Below, piece after piece: positions 18,520 to 28,109 of a DNA stretch of 59,764 nt (its first letter is position 1; every line of letters starts with the position of its first letter). The translations under genes were made by a program, and so were the position numbers. Under the pieces are notes generated by a model. That model made no database searches and was not told the DNA's origin. It saw only the letters and a list, made by a program, of their open reading frames with translations. Source of the DNA: Arthrobacter sp. E3 (GTDB lineage Bacteria > Actinomycetota > Actinomycetes > Actinomycetales > Micrococcaceae); the NCBI RefSeq assembly GCF_017353415.1, contig NZ_JAFMPX010000022.1, positions 1 through 59,764 of the forward strand, written 5' to 3'.

Positions 18520-19671
18520 TCAGTAGTCGGGTGCTGCCGGCAAACCGAAGTATTGCTCCAAAGTCTGGTAGCCCAGGTTGTGCATGGCAGTGGATACGCG
18601 CACTCCAACATAGCGCAGGTGCCAGGGTTCGTAGGCATAGCCGGTGATAGCTGTATAGCCGTTGGTGTACCTCACGATGAACCCGTACCGCCAGGCATGG
18701 TTCGCGGCAAAGGCACCTGCCGGTGTTGTGGCAAAGCACGCACTCAGCCCACAGGCCCCGTTGGGATTCCCAATGTCCATGACCAGCCCAGTTTGGTGCT
18801 CGCTGTATCCGGCCCGGGCCGAGATGGTGTCTGCATAGGCCCGGCCGTATTGGGCAACATACTGGTTGTACAGGGCAAGTTGGGTTGAGTATGACCTGAA
18901 CCCGCTCACGGTCGTGATGCCAACTCCGCCCCCTGCCGCTGCCCTGAACATGGCCTGCAGCTGGTTGGCGGCTTCCCTGCGCATGTATTGGCTGCCCACC
19001 ACCACCAGATCGGCGGGCGTCCTGTTGATGGGTGCATTGGGCCTGCGCTTGTTCACCACGTAGCCGATGCTGCCGCTGGTCGGCGTGACGCTTGTCCCTT
19101 GGCCCGTCCGCCACACGATGGACCCGCCCAGATAGAGCTGGGTGCAGGTCTTGGACGTGGTCCCCGTACATGCTTCATCGCTGCGGGGGTATCCGAGGGG
19201 GCTGTTCTCGTACCCCATTTGGGCGTACTTGGAGAGTATTCCCCCATGCACCGCATGCGCGCCCACTGAAGATTGCCAGTAGATGAGGCCACCCTGGAAC
19301 TTTTGCACACAGCCCCGGTTCACAAGCGTGCAATTCTCGTCAGTGAGCGGATAACCCAGGAAGCCCCTTTCCCATCCGAAAGAAGCCCACCGCGCACGAA
19401 TGCCTCCCAGGGAGACATGGGCGCCGGAAGCGGACGACCAATAGACGCTTCCACCCCTGTATTGCCGGTAGCAGCCGCCCGCCGGCAGGCCGCAGCGAAG
19501 CGGCGTCACCGGTTGTCCCAAGAAGCCGCCGGCCCCACCCACGGAGGCATACTTCGCCGCCACAACTCCTTGGTCGGGGGTGGCTGCCGTGGCCGCAACC
19601 GTGCCACCCATGGACAGGGACAACGCGGCAACACCCGCCAAGGCCCATTGTAGAAATCGGACACTCTTCAT
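18520..19671 (-). CDS. Secreted LGFP-repeat protein with M15B D,D-carboxypeptidase domain
   Basis: 383 residues. Signal peptide at residues 1-30 (MKSVRFLQWALAGVAAL, cleavage near ATAA). Three LGFP-type repeats follow, each ending in a GFLGQP/GFLGYP/SPLGYP block and spaced about 52 residues. Such repeats tether proteins to the cell wall. The C-terminal half is a VanY/M15B peptidase: the Zn motif SEHQTGLVMDIG and the closing EPWHLRYVG are present. It should trim D-Ala from peptidoglycan stems outside the cell. ATG 19671 has GAGG seven bases before it. Confidence 0.9.
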   Translation of the reverse strand: MKSVRFLQWALAGVAALSLSMGGTVAATAATPDQGVVAAKYASVGGAGGFLGQPVTPLRCGLPAGGCYRQYRGGSVYWSSASGAHVSLGGIRARWASFGWERGFLGYPLTDENCTLVNRGCVQKFQGGLIYWQSSVGAHAVHGGILSKYAQMGYENSPLGYPRSDEACTGTTSKTCTQLYLGGSIVWRTGQGTSVTPTSGSIGYVVNKRRPNAPINRTPADLVVVGSQYMRREAANQLQAMFRAAAGGGVGITTVSGFRSYSTQLALYNQYVAQYGRAYADTISARAGYSEHQTGLVMDIGNPNGACGLSACFATTPAGAFAANHAWRYGFIVRYTNGYTAITGYAYEPWHLRYVGVRVSTAMHNLGYQTLEQYFGLPAAPDY

Positions 19672-19858
19672 CGAATACCTCGACTGTTGAATGCGGCCAC
19701 AACTATTGAGTCGAGCGTAGGAGCCGGCCAAAAGTTAGTCAATGGCATCCCGACGCTGCCCATGTGGGACACCAACCGTCGGACCGGGCTGCGGCTAGCC
19801 GCCACGGTGGCATCCTGCGCCTAGGATGAGGCTAGTTGCAACGATGCAAGGGAGGACC

Positions 19859-20569
19859 GTGCGCAGCACCATTAAGCCGGCCGGTGGCAATTATGGTGCC
19901 TTGCTGCTGCCGTTTTCCTCCTACCTCGTCGTGTCAATTGTTCACGTCGGCGCTTTGGCGTGCGACGCCGCTGGCCTTGCTGCAGCAACAAAACTGGTCT
20001 TGATGCCGGCTTTGGCGTTGGCATTGCTGTGGGGCTGGAGCCGTTCCGGGCGTGGGCTTGCCAATGTCCTTTGGCTGCTGCTGGCCGCACTGTTCTTCTC
20101 TTGGTTGGGCGACGGGGCAGGTGCGTTCTTCCCATTCGCGCCGTCGCTGCCGCTCATGCTGGCGTTCTTTGCACTAGCGCACCTTTGCTACATGTGGACG
20201 TTTTGGCGACACCTTGCCATCCGCCCGGCCCCATTCTGGGCTTGGCTTTTCGCCGTGTGGTGGGTGATGCTTGCGATCATTCTGTGGTCTCCGGCTGGTT
20301 CCCTGGCACCTGCCGTGACCGGGTACGGCGTCGTGCTCGGAGGAACAGCGGCTCTGGCAACTCGCTGCCACAGGACACTGATCTGGGGTGCCATATTTTT
20401 TCTGGCCTCGGACACCATCCTGGCTTTTCGGCTCTTTGTCCCGTATGCCATGCCAGCCTGGACCAGTCCGCTGGTCATGTTCACGTACACACTGGGCCAG
20501 GGCCTGATCGTGGCCGGTGCGCTCATGACGCTACGCAGCCATGTGGGTGCAGATAGTGTGAAGACATGA
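19859..20569 (+). CDS. YhhN family (lysoplasmalogenase-like) membrane protein
   Basis: 236 residues, seven to eight helices. WLGDGAGAF, the aromatic helix after it and FLASDTILAFRLF match the two acidic motifs conserved in YhhN/TMEM86. TMEM86B hydrolyses the vinyl-ether bond of lysoplasmalogen; the bacterial role is not settled. I favour GTG 19859, directly after AAGGGAGG; ATG 19844 or 19826 are alternatives. The stop overlaps the HAD phosphatase start (ATGA). Confidence 0.82.
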   Translation: MRSTIKPAGGNYGALLLPFSSYLVVSIVHVGALACDAAGLAAATKLVLMPALALALLWGWSRSGRGLANVLWLLLAALFFSWLGDGAGAFFPFAPSLPLMLAFFALAHLCYMWTFWRHLAIRPAPFWAWLFAVWWVMLAIILWSPAGSLAPAVTGYGVVLGGTAALATRCHRTLIWGAIFFLASDTILAFRLFVPYAMPAWTSPLVMFTYTLGQGLIVAGALMTLRSHVGADSVKT

Positions 20570-21252
20570 CAAAGCATGACGGGAAGCCCGGTGAATCCGC
20601 TCCGCAGCGCAAATTCACGGTTGATGCTCTACTGTTCGACCTGGATGGGACGCTGATCGACTCCACGGCGGCCACCGAGCGGGCGTGGCGCTCGTGGGGC
20701 GAGCAACTCGGACTTGAAGGATTTTCATACGGGAGCCACGGTGTTCCGGCGAAGGCGCTGGTTGAGCAGTATGTTGACCAGCCCCGGCGTGCCGAAGCGT
20801 ATGAGCTCATCAAGACACTGGAAATGTCGGACACCGAGGGTGTGGTGTGCAAGGCCGGAGCAGTTGAGCTGTTGCAGTCGCTACCGGCAGGTTCATGGAC
20901 GATCGTGACGTCGTGCACGCAGGGGCTCGCAGAAGTTCGCATCGGTGCCGCCGGGATCACCGCACCGGAACACATGGTGACAGCCGATCAGGTCGCTGCT
21001 GGAAAACCCCACCCCGGTCCATTCCTGCTCGGAGCCGAAAGGCTGGGTGTCGACATCCGCCGCTGCCTCGTGGTGGAAGACGCACCGGCTGGTCTGGCAT
21101 CGGGACGTGCTGCAGAGGCCATGACGCTGGCCGTGGCCGGGACTGCCCAAGCCCACACTTTGAAGGCGGACCATGTGGTGGACAGCCTTTCGCAGGTTGG
21201 TGCGCAGGTGCTGCCCAACGGACGGCTCGAGATCACGCTGGGTTTATACTGA
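20566..21252 (+). CDS. HAD family sugar-phosphatase-like hydrolase
   Basis: 228 residues. HAD motif I is LLFDLDGTLIDS, motif II falls in TIVTSCTQG, the Lys is in AAGKPHPGPF, and motif IV is VVEDAPAGLASG. The layout matches subfamily IA phosphatases such as sugar or 2-deoxyglucose-6-phosphatases. Coupled by a four-base overlap to the YhhN-type gene. Substrate not assignable. Confidence 0.88.
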   Translation: MTKHDGKPGESAPQRKFTVDALLFDLDGTLIDSTAATERAWRSWGEQLGLEGFSYGSHGVPAKALVEQYVDQPRRAEAYELIKTLEMSDTEGVVCKAGAVELLQSLPAGSWTIVTSCTQGLAEVRIGAAGITAPEHMVTADQVAAGKPHPGPFLLGAERLGVDIRRCLVVEDAPAGLASGRAAEAMTLAVAGTAQAHTLKADHVVDSLSQVGAQVLPNGRLEITLGLY

Positions 21253-21299
21253 CGGGCGCATCCCATCGCTTGCTTCGCCTCGTGACCGACACGAGTTCA

Positions 21300-22728
21300 T
21301 TAGTACGCTTGCTGGATGAGTGCGGCAACCTTTCCGACGTCGTCATTCGCCTCGAATACCACAGCGAGTTCAGTGTAGAAGCCCTGATTCACCATGATGG
21401 TGAAGGCCAGGTGACCACCCTTCTTGTTATCCATCACGCCCCCGAGCGTTTTCGTGACCAGGCGGTAGCGGTTGTTGAAAGCATCGCCGGCGAGGAGGGG
21501 TCCGGTCTTCGCGAACACTTTCCCGGCCGCCTTGCTGTCAGCCTGCACGTCGGCGAGCGAGCCGTCGACGCCGAGGATCGGCATGGTGCCTTGCCAGCGC
21601 TTCGCATCCGGGCGCTTGGCCATGATCGCCTGAATGTCGACGGCGTTCTGTGCGGTGATGAGGTTGCCGTCGAGCCCGGACCCGTCGACCAGAGAGGCAC
21701 CCAGGGTGTCGAGCTTCGCAGCAGCCCAAATGGACTGCATCACCGGCATTCCGGCGTTGCAGGCGGTTTTTCCGGCATCGACGGCAAGACGACAGACCAG
21801 CGTCTGCGCACCGCGGTTGTAGCTGATCTTCATCACGTACTTCACCTCTTCACCGAGAGGCAACGACACAAGCCTGGCCGCAGAGCGCAGTGCGGCGACG
21901 GTAGCTTGATCGGGCAGGGATTGCTCGGGATTCGCCTCCGTCGGGTTCGCCGATACCGTCACTCCTACCCGCTGCAGCGCCTCGATGAGGGCCATGCGAG
22001 CGAAAGTCGCGGGGTCTTCGAGCTCGTAGACCTTGAGGGCGGGAGCGCTACCGGCGGCAATGGTGCCGGAGATTAGGATGGTGTTGGCGTCATCGGGGGC
22101 GACCTTGGGGTCCTCGATTTCGGTCTCCTTGCCCGCACCAACAGTCTGCACCTCGCTGACCAGCTTCCAGGGGGAGACAGCGGGTGTGAGCGCCGCCGTC
22201 GCGGGCTTGCCCTCCGCTCCGGGAGTGATCAGGATATCGAGCAGATTCTGGTTGATGATGATTGGCGTGACGGGCTTGTCGGCGAGTGTGCCGGTGAACA
22301 GGGGGTCGTCGACCGTGCCGTCGGCCTTCACCTCGGTGATGGCCGACGGCTTCACTGGGGTGGTAATCGTGTGATCCGGCGCCATTTCACCCAGACGGCG
22401 CCCGCACTGTAGGTCTTCACAAAGGAGCCCGGCTCGGCGAGCTTGTCGCCGTCCAGGTCGATCAGGGTCTCCCCCGTGTCGAGGTCTTCGACCGAGATTA
22501 CCCAACGACCGCTTGAGAACTGCGGTTGGTTCATCACCTCAAGCGCCGCATCCGGAAGCCCGGGAACGGAGGTGATGCCGATGCACGGCGCGCTCGGCGT
22601 GCCCTCGGTCCGGGAGCGCCACCAAAGCATCCGGCGGTCAGCGAGGTGGCCGCGACGATGGCGATGATTTCGGCGCCGCGTATGTGCCTGGTTCGGGCGG
22701 GGCGCATAGCAGCGATTCGTTCACTCAT
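21300..22728 (-). pseudogene. PBP4-like (peptidase S13) lipoprotein, multiply broken
   Basis: The gene starts with a lipoprotein signal (ATG 22728; TSLTAGC lipobox). It changes frame near 22610, then carries GLPDAALEVMNQPQFSSG and the active-site SxxK in EPGSFVKTYS. It changes frame again near 22385 (one base short between VWVK and APDHTITT) and continues to 21300 with KISYN (SxN) and AKTG (KTG). About 90 residues expected between TPVK and QPVTPIIINQN-type sequence are also missing. The three catalytic motifs survive but in different frames, so no working D,D-peptidase is made. It overlaps the stop of the hydrolase remnant by four bases. Confidence 0.8.
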
Positions 22729-23690
22729 TTTCCAGTTCCGTTCTGCAGGACGGCAGCGAGTGCCCGGAAGGCCTGGTTGGCCGGGTGCGATTTGTCGGCG
22801 ACGCCCGACCCATTCATTTACACCACAATGCTCGCCCCTGTTTCGTTCTCATGAAAGGTTGCGGCGGTGAATCCCACACCTTCTCCGTTATGTCTCGACC
22901 AGCGGTCAGTTGTCCCCATCCCGACGGCGTAAAGGTCGTAGGGCGGTGCGGCGATCTTGTGTCCGATCTCGCACAGCTTCTGCGTTTCCGGCTTCAGCAG
23001 TGCACCGGATCCGAGGGTGTCTGCCCAAACGCGGCCGTCTTCGAGGCATCAACCATGTAGCTCGTGCCGGTTTGCTTCAGCGGATCAAGAGTGTGCTCCT
23101 TCAGTACCTGCGTAAAAGGCTCACCGGTCACCTTCTCGATCACGGCACCGAGCAGGTTGATGTTGGAGTTGGTGTGGACGAACTTAGTGCCGTGTGCGAA
23201 CTGCGCCGGCTGGTGGAGAACACCGCTGTTGAGCTCATTGAGTCTGAAGATCTTCGCGGGGTCGCCTGCCACTGGGAGAGGAACGCCGCATTGACGTAGT
23301 CGGCATTGCCGCTGGACATGTTTGCCAGCTCGAGCAACGTGATCTGGTCCCCATCGGTGACGCCGCCGACATACTTGTTGAGGGTGTCCTCGAGACTCGG
23401 CTTGCCCTCTTCGACAAGCTGGAGGATCAAGGTGACGGTGTAGGACATCATGATGCTGCGGATGGGCCACACCATGTCAGTCCTCACGGGGATGCTTCCG
23501 TCGACGACGGCGAGGCCGGCTGCCGTTATCCGGGAGGCTTCGGCCGGTCACGGTGCTGGGGTGCTGCCAGCGTTGGTCACGCTGGTCGCGCTGGTCTCGG
23601 AGGGCGAGGAAGCGGAGGTACATCCGCTGAGCAGCAGGGCCAGCATGGCGGCGAGCCCCCGACCATGGAGGCGTTGAAGACCATCCGCGT
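22725..23690 (-). pseudogene. Beta-lactamase-fold serine hydrolase lipoprotein, decayed
   Basis: Fragments of one protein lie in several frames. A lipoprotein-like leader (AAMLALLLSGC) comes first, then RITAAGLAVVDGSIPVRTDM through SYTVTLILQLVEEGKPSLED, then a shift near 23260 to LNELNSGVLHQPAQFAHG and NINLLGAVIEKVTGEP. After another shift the tail WSRHNGEGVGFTAATF is cut by a TAA at about 22815 before ANQAFRALAAVLQNG. The expected SxxK is SIMM and the YxN is HTN, so the catalytic residues are gone as well. It precedes the PBP4-like remnant in what was an operon. The 5' limit is approximate. Confidence 0.75.
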
Positions 23691-23765
23691 TTTCGCAACC
23701 GCACTCCTGCGCGCATTCTACCGCTTCCCCGTCATCAGCAAGAGAAGCGACAGCAGGGTACGAAA

Positions 23766-23807
23766 AAACCCGCCGTCCCCGGCGTGAAGCCAAGGAACAG
23801 CGGGTTT
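23766..23807 (-). terminator. Probable terminator after tRNA-Pro
   Basis: Read on the minus strand, AAACCCGC (23800-23807) pairs with GCGGGTTT (23766-23773) across a long, partly self-pairing loop and runs into TTTTTT. It lies just downstream of the leftward tRNA-Pro gene. Confidence 0.65.
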
Positions 23808-23814
23808 GTTTCGG

Positions 23815-23888
<74 letters not shown>

Positions 23889-23986
23889 AAAGTTCAACTT
23901 CCGGAAGGTATCTCCCGTGGCTGAACCACCTGAAAAAGCTTACCCCATATAAAAGCTGGCGTAGACCAAATCAGCTGTGACCCGCG

Positions 23987-25543
23987 TTACTTCTTGCGGC
24001 TGCGCTTCTCACGCACGCGCATGCTGACCTCGATGGGCGTGCCCTCGAAGCCGAAGGTCTCACGCAAGCGGCGGGTGATGAAGCGGCGGTAGCCCGGATC
24101 CAGGAACCCGGTGGTGAACAGCACGAACTTCGGCGGACGGCTGGAAGCCTGCGTGCCAAAGAGGATGCGGGGCTGCTTTCCGCCACGCACGGGGTGCGGG
24201 TGTTCCGAGACCAGTTCTCCTAGGAACGCATTCAAGCGGCCCGTGGGGATGCGGCGGTCCCAGTTTTCAAGGGCCAGATCAAGGGCGGGAACCAGCTTGT
24301 CCTTGTGCCAGCCGGTCTTGGCTGAAATGTTTACGCGCGGTGCCCACTCCACATGCGCCAGGTCCTGGTCGATTTCGCGTTCCAGGTACTTGCGGCGCTC
24401 GTCGTCCATCAAGTCCCACTTGTTGAACGCCAGCACCAGGGCGCGGCCGGATTCAATGGCCAACTGCAGAATGCGCACATCCTGCTCGCTGAGCACCTCG
24501 TCCACGGCCATCAGCACCACGGCAACTTCGGCCTTTTCCAGCGCGGTCTGCGTGCGCAGCGACGCGTAGAAGTCGGCACCTTGCTGCATGTGCACGCGGC
24601 GGCGGATGCCTGCTGTGTCCACGAAGCGCCACGTGCGGTCGCCCAACTCAATGAGCTCATCCACGGGGTCGCGCGTGGTGCCGGCAACATTGTCAACGAC
24701 AACGCGCTCGGTACCTGCCAGCTTGTTCAGCAAGGAGGACTTGCCCACGTTGGGACGGCCCAGCAACGCGATGCGGCGCGGGCCTCCGGTGCGTTCCACA
24801 CCGGCGACGGCGGAGAACTCCGGCAGCACCTCCATGACCTTGTCCAGCATGTCGGCAACGCCGCGGCCGTGAACAGCGGAAACCGGGTACGGCTCTCCCA
24901 GTCCCAGACCCCACAGCGTGGCGGCTTCGGCTTCCTGGACCAGGTCGTCGATCTTGTTGCCGACCAGGATGACGGGCTTCTTGGACTTGCGCAGCATCCG
25001 CACAATGGCTTCATCGGAAGAGGTGATACCCACCATGGCATCAACCACCAGCAGTACGGCGTCAGCCATTTCCACGGCGATCTCAGCCTGCTCGGCAACG
25101 CGCAGGTCCAGACCGCGGGCATCACGCTCCCAGCCACCGGTGTCCACCAGCGTGAAGCAACGCCCACTCCAGTCAGCTGTGTACTGCACGCGGTCGCGGG
25201 TCACCCCGGGGGTGTCCTCCACGACTGCTTCGCGGCGACCCAGGATGCGGTTCACCAGCGTGGACTTGCCCACGTTGGGCCGTCCCACAATGGCCAGCAC
25301 CGGGTCCTGACGGTGCGCGTCTACGCTGGTGCCGTCGTCGAACTCGCCGGAGAGCAGTGCTGCATCCTCGGCGTCGAGCTCGTAGCTGGCAAGGCCAGCG
25401 AGAAGGCCGGCTGCGCGGGCGTCGGCGTCCTCGTCGGAGATGGCCGCCACCCGCTCAGCTACATGGTCGGTGCCTGTGGGCGCATAGTCCTGGTGACCAA
25501 CTTCACCATCGCTGGCGGGGGTGGGTGACGTGGAGTCGCTCAT
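23987..25543 (-). CDS. der: Ribosome-biogenesis GTPase Der (EngA)
   Basis: 518 residues with two tandem G domains, each with its P-loop ([11 protein letters not shown] near residue 84 and [11 protein letters not shown] near 258), DTGG/DTAG G3 motifs, NKID and NKWD G4 motifs, and the C-terminal KH-like domain ending in basic residues. Der acts in 50S maturation. The N-terminal 80-residue acidic extension is common in actinobacteria. Last gene of the leftward cmk-plsC-der run, two bases after plsC. Confidence 0.97.
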   Translation of the reverse strand: MSDSTSPTPASDGEVGHQDYAPTGTDHVAERVAAISDEDADARAAGLLAGLASYELDAEDAALLSGEFDDGTSVDAHRQDPVLAIVGRPNVGKSTLVNRILGRREAVVEDTPGVTRDRVQYTADWSGRCFTLVDTGGWERDARGLDLRVAEQAEIAVEMADAVLLVVDAMVGITSSDEAIVRMLRKSKKPVILVGNKIDDLVQEAEAATLWGLGLGEPYPVSAVHGRGVADMLDKVMEVLPEFSAVAGVERTGGPRRIALLGRPNVGKSSLLNKLAGTERVVVDNVAGTTRDPVDELIELGDRTWRFVDTAGIRRRVHMQQGADFYASLRTQTALEKAEVAVVLMAVDEVLSEQDVRILQLAIESGRALVLAFNKWDLMDDERRKYLEREIDQDLAHVEWAPRVNISAKTGWHKDKLVPALDLALENWDRRIPTGRLNAFLGELVSEHPHPVRGGKQPRILFGTQASSRPPKFVLFTTGFLDPGYRRFITRRLRETFGFEGTPIEVSMRVREKRSRKK

Positions 25544-25545
25544 GG

Positions 25546-26262
25546 TTACTGTCCTTTGTGCTTTGAAGAAAGGTGGTCATCCGCAGGCAATTCCTGCCCA
25601 GTTACGGCTTGGGATGCGGAAATATGGGCCGCCAGCCGCTGGCGGATTTGTTCAGTTGCCCTGTCCATTGAAACACGGCCGGAAACTCCCGGTTCGCGCG
25701 TGATCAACAGGGGTTCGCCAAACACCACGTGTAGATTGCGCCGCGGTGCTGGAATTTTGTCGCGATGTTCCCCGGGGAGCCTAGTGCCAAGGATGGCCAC
25801 AGGGACGACGGCGGCCCCCGAGTTCAGTGCCAGCCACGCCACTCCGCTGTTCATGGCGGAGGCGTCCCCGCTCCCCCGGGTGCCTTCGGGCAGGATTCCG
25901 ATGCAGTCGTTGCGGTCAAGGATGGCCTTGGCGTATTGCAACGCGCCTCGGTCTCCGTTCCGGTTGACGGGGATTTGTCCGGAGCTGCGCAGCACCCAGC
26001 CGAGGAAGCCCTTGAACATGTCATGGCGGACCATGACGTGCATATACCGGCTGCTGGCACCGACCATGACGGGGCCGTCAAGGTAGCTCAGGTGGTTGGC
26101 GGCGAACACAACAGGGCCGTGTTGGGGGACGTTTTCCTTCCCCAACACGGTTGTGTTGTAGATGCCGTGATCCAGCAACCGCCCCAGCGGACGGCTCCAG
26201 CGTGTTTTCCACCGCGGTGGCACGGCTGTGAGGGCGAGTAGCGCCTTGTCCTTCGGTTTCAT
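25546..26262 (-). CDS. 1-acyl-sn-glycerol-3-phosphate acyltransferase (PlsC type)
   Basis: 238 residues. The acyltransferase HX4D motif is NHLSYLD, followed by the glycerol-phosphate-binding GILPEGTRG and a PVAILGT block. It is a peripheral membrane enzyme adding the second acyl chain to make phosphatidic acid. ATG 26262 overlaps the cmk stop (ATGA). PlsC-like genes beside cmk and der are common in this phylum. Confidence 0.9.
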   Translation of the reverse strand: MKPKDKALLALTAVPPRWKTRWSRPLGRLLDHGIYNTTVLGKENVPQHGPVVFAANHLSYLDGPVMVGASSRYMHVMVRHDMFKGFLGWVLRSSGQIPVNRNGDRGALQYAKAILDRNDCIGILPEGTRGSGDASAMNSGVAWLALNSGAAVVPVAILGTRLPGEHRDKIPAPRRNLHVVFGEPLLITREPGVSGRVSMDRATEQIRQRLAAHISASQAVTGQELPADDHLSSKHKGQ

Positions 26263-26987
26263 GCAGCCGGGCCCTCATTCACGCATTGGCGCACCACGTT
26301 AATGACTGCGGCCACGGTTTGTTCGAAGTCGAGGTCCGAGGAGTCCACCGTGTACACGCCGTCCGCGGCGCGCTGGAAGTCAACGACTGTTGAGTCCTTG
26401 GCGTCACGGGCCAGCACCTGTTCCGCCAGCTGCGCAGCGCTCTGGGTGCCGCCGAGCTGCAAGCCCCGGCGCCTCATGCGGGCTGCTTCGCTGGCGGTCA
26501 GGATCAGCCTGGCCTCGGCATCGGGAGCCACCACCGTGGTAATGTCCCTGCCCTCAACCACGATGCGGCGATCGCTGGCGGCAATAATGTCCTGCTGGCG
26601 ACGCACCAACGCAGCGCGTGCACCCAGGTTCGTGGCGACGGAGCTGACGGAAGCCGAAATCTTGGGGTCACGGATGGCGTCCGTGACGAAAACGCCGTTA
26701 ACTTTCACGAACTCGGTGTCCGGCTCCAGGCTCTGCTCAATTTTGATGGTCCTGGCGGCAGCTTCAACGGCCGTGGCATTCGCGAAATCAATGTTGGCGT
26801 TGATGCAGTGCCAGGTCACGCTGCGGTACATGGCGCCGGTGTCCAGGAACGCCAACCCGAGACGCGTCGCCACGGCTTTGCTGACGCTCGATTTGCCGGA
26901 GCCGGAAGGACCGTCCATGGCAATCACGAGGGATTTACCCATGCGCAGTTGCTGTATATCAGCAATATTTAGTTCAGCGTTACTCAT
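26259..26987 (-). CDS. cmk: Cytidylate kinase
   Basis: 242 residues. P-loop MDGPSGSGKSSVSKAVA, the DTGAMYRSVTW substrate segment and GRDITTVVAPDAE are diagnostic of CMP/dCMP kinase. ATG 26987 is preceded by GGAAGG and overlaps the tyrA stop (ATGA). Residues 1-17 are an extra N-terminal tail. Confidence 0.96.
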   Translation of the reverse strand: MSNAELNIADIQQLRMGKSLVIAMDGPSGSGKSSVSKAVATRLGLAFLDTGAMYRSVTWHCINANIDFANATAVEAAARTIKIEQSLEPDTEFVKVNGVFVTDAIRDPKISASVSSVATNLGARAALVRRQQDIIAASDRRIVVEGRDITTVVAPDAEARLILTASEAARMRRRGLQLGGTQSAAQLAEQVLARDAKDSTVVDFQRAADGVYTVDSSDLDFEQTVAAVINVVRQCVNEGPAA

Positions 26988-28102
26988 TGAATGACCTTCC
27001 AACCGCGTTCCGTCAATTCGTCCACCAGCGCCACGCGTCGCGACGGCAGTACAGAGAGTTCCACCATGCCCACTTGCAGCCCGGCGGAGTGATCCAGGCG
27101 CAGGTCCTCGACGTTGACGCCAATCTCACCAATTTCGGTGAGCAGCTTCGCGATCTGGCCAGGCTTGTCGTCAACAAGCACCGTAAGCCACGAGTAGTGC
27201 TGAGCCGGGCCGCCGTGCTTGCCCGGGATGCGGCTCTCGCCGGCGTTGCCTTCCGCCATGAGCTGGGCCAGGTCCAGGCGCGCCCCCGGTGCGGTGGGTG
27301 CGCTCAGTGTGTTGATCAGCCTGTCCAGGTCGGTGCGGACACCTTCCATTATGGCCAACAGCTTGGGGGCGTTGGCGCCTAGAATCTGCACCCACAGCGT
27401 GGGGTCGCTGGCGGCGATGCGGGTGGTGTCGCGCAAGCCGTTCCCGGCGAGTGACAGCGCGTGCGACGGTGTCTCCTGCAACCGGCTTGCCACCAGGGAT
27501 GCCATCACCTGGGGCAGGTGCGAGACCAGTGCCACAGCGCCGTCGTGCTCGTCGGGGGTGAAGCGGAACACCACGGCGTCCAGGTCGATCGCCAGCGAAT
27601 GTGCCACCTTGATGGCGTGCGCCGAACTTGCCTCTGACGGGCACAGCACCCACGGCATGGAGTTGAAAAGCTCCCCACGCGCGGCAACCGGGCCGGAGCG
27701 CTCCCGCCCGGCCATGGGGTGCGTGCCCACATACCGCGCCAGCGCAACTGCATCCAACGCCATCGAATCCAGCGCCGCGATGGCTTGGATTTCGGCCAGC
27801 ACGGAGCCCTTGACGCTGGCAATGTCCACCACGACGGCGGACGGGTACCGAACAAGCGCGGCAGCCACCACGTTGGCGGTGACATCCGGCGGGGCGGCCA
27901 CCACAACAAGCTCGGGGCTTAGTGCCTCGGCCGTGTCGAAGGCGCGCCCGGCACCGATGTCCACGGCAACGGCCTGCGCCGACGGCGAAGGGTCACTCAG
28001 AACAACGTCAAGGCCGTGCGCACGCAGCCCCAAACCAATGCTGGCCCCCAGCAGTCCGCTGCCAAGGACCAGCACCGGCCCACACAAGTGCGAAGGATTC
28101 AT
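26984..28102 (-). CDS. tyrA: Prephenate dehydrogenase
   Basis: 372 residues. Rossmann NAD-binding motif LVLGSGLLGASIGLGL at the N terminus, the family-specific THPMAGRERSG block with its catalytic His, FRFTPDEHDGAVALVSHLPQ, and a C-terminal ACT domain (WLTVLVDDKPGQIAKLL) that probably senses tyrosine. Catalyses prephenate to 4-hydroxyphenylpyruvate in tyrosine synthesis. I used ATG 28102; the longer frame overlaps the rluB stop. Confidence 0.93.
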   Translation of the reverse strand: MNPSHLCGPVLVLGSGLLGASIGLGLRAHGLDVVLSDPSPSAQAVAVDIGAGRAFDTAEALSPELVVVAAPPDVTANVVAAALVRYPSAVVVDIASVKGSVLAEIQAIAALDSMALDAVALARYVGTHPMAGRERSGPVAARGELFNSMPWVLCPSEASSAHAIKVAHSLAIDLDAVVFRFTPDEHDGAVALVSHLPQVMASLVASRLQETPSHALSLAGNGLRDTTRIAASDPTLWVQILGANAPKLLAIMEGVRTDLDRLINTLSAPTAPGARLDLAQLMAEGNAGESRIPGKHGGPAQHYSWLTVLVDDKPGQIAKLLTEIGEIGVNVEDLRLDHSAGLQVGMVELSVLPSRRVALVDELTERGWKVIQ

Positions 28103-28109
28103 CCGCTGT

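Noticed and set aside
20895-22076. Open frame on the plus strand across the HAD gene and PBP4-like remnant
   Set aside because: It spans two unrelated minus/plus coding signals and has no recognisable content.
24353-25528. Long open frame antisense to der
   Set aside because: Mirrors the der reading frame; no start signal and no family.
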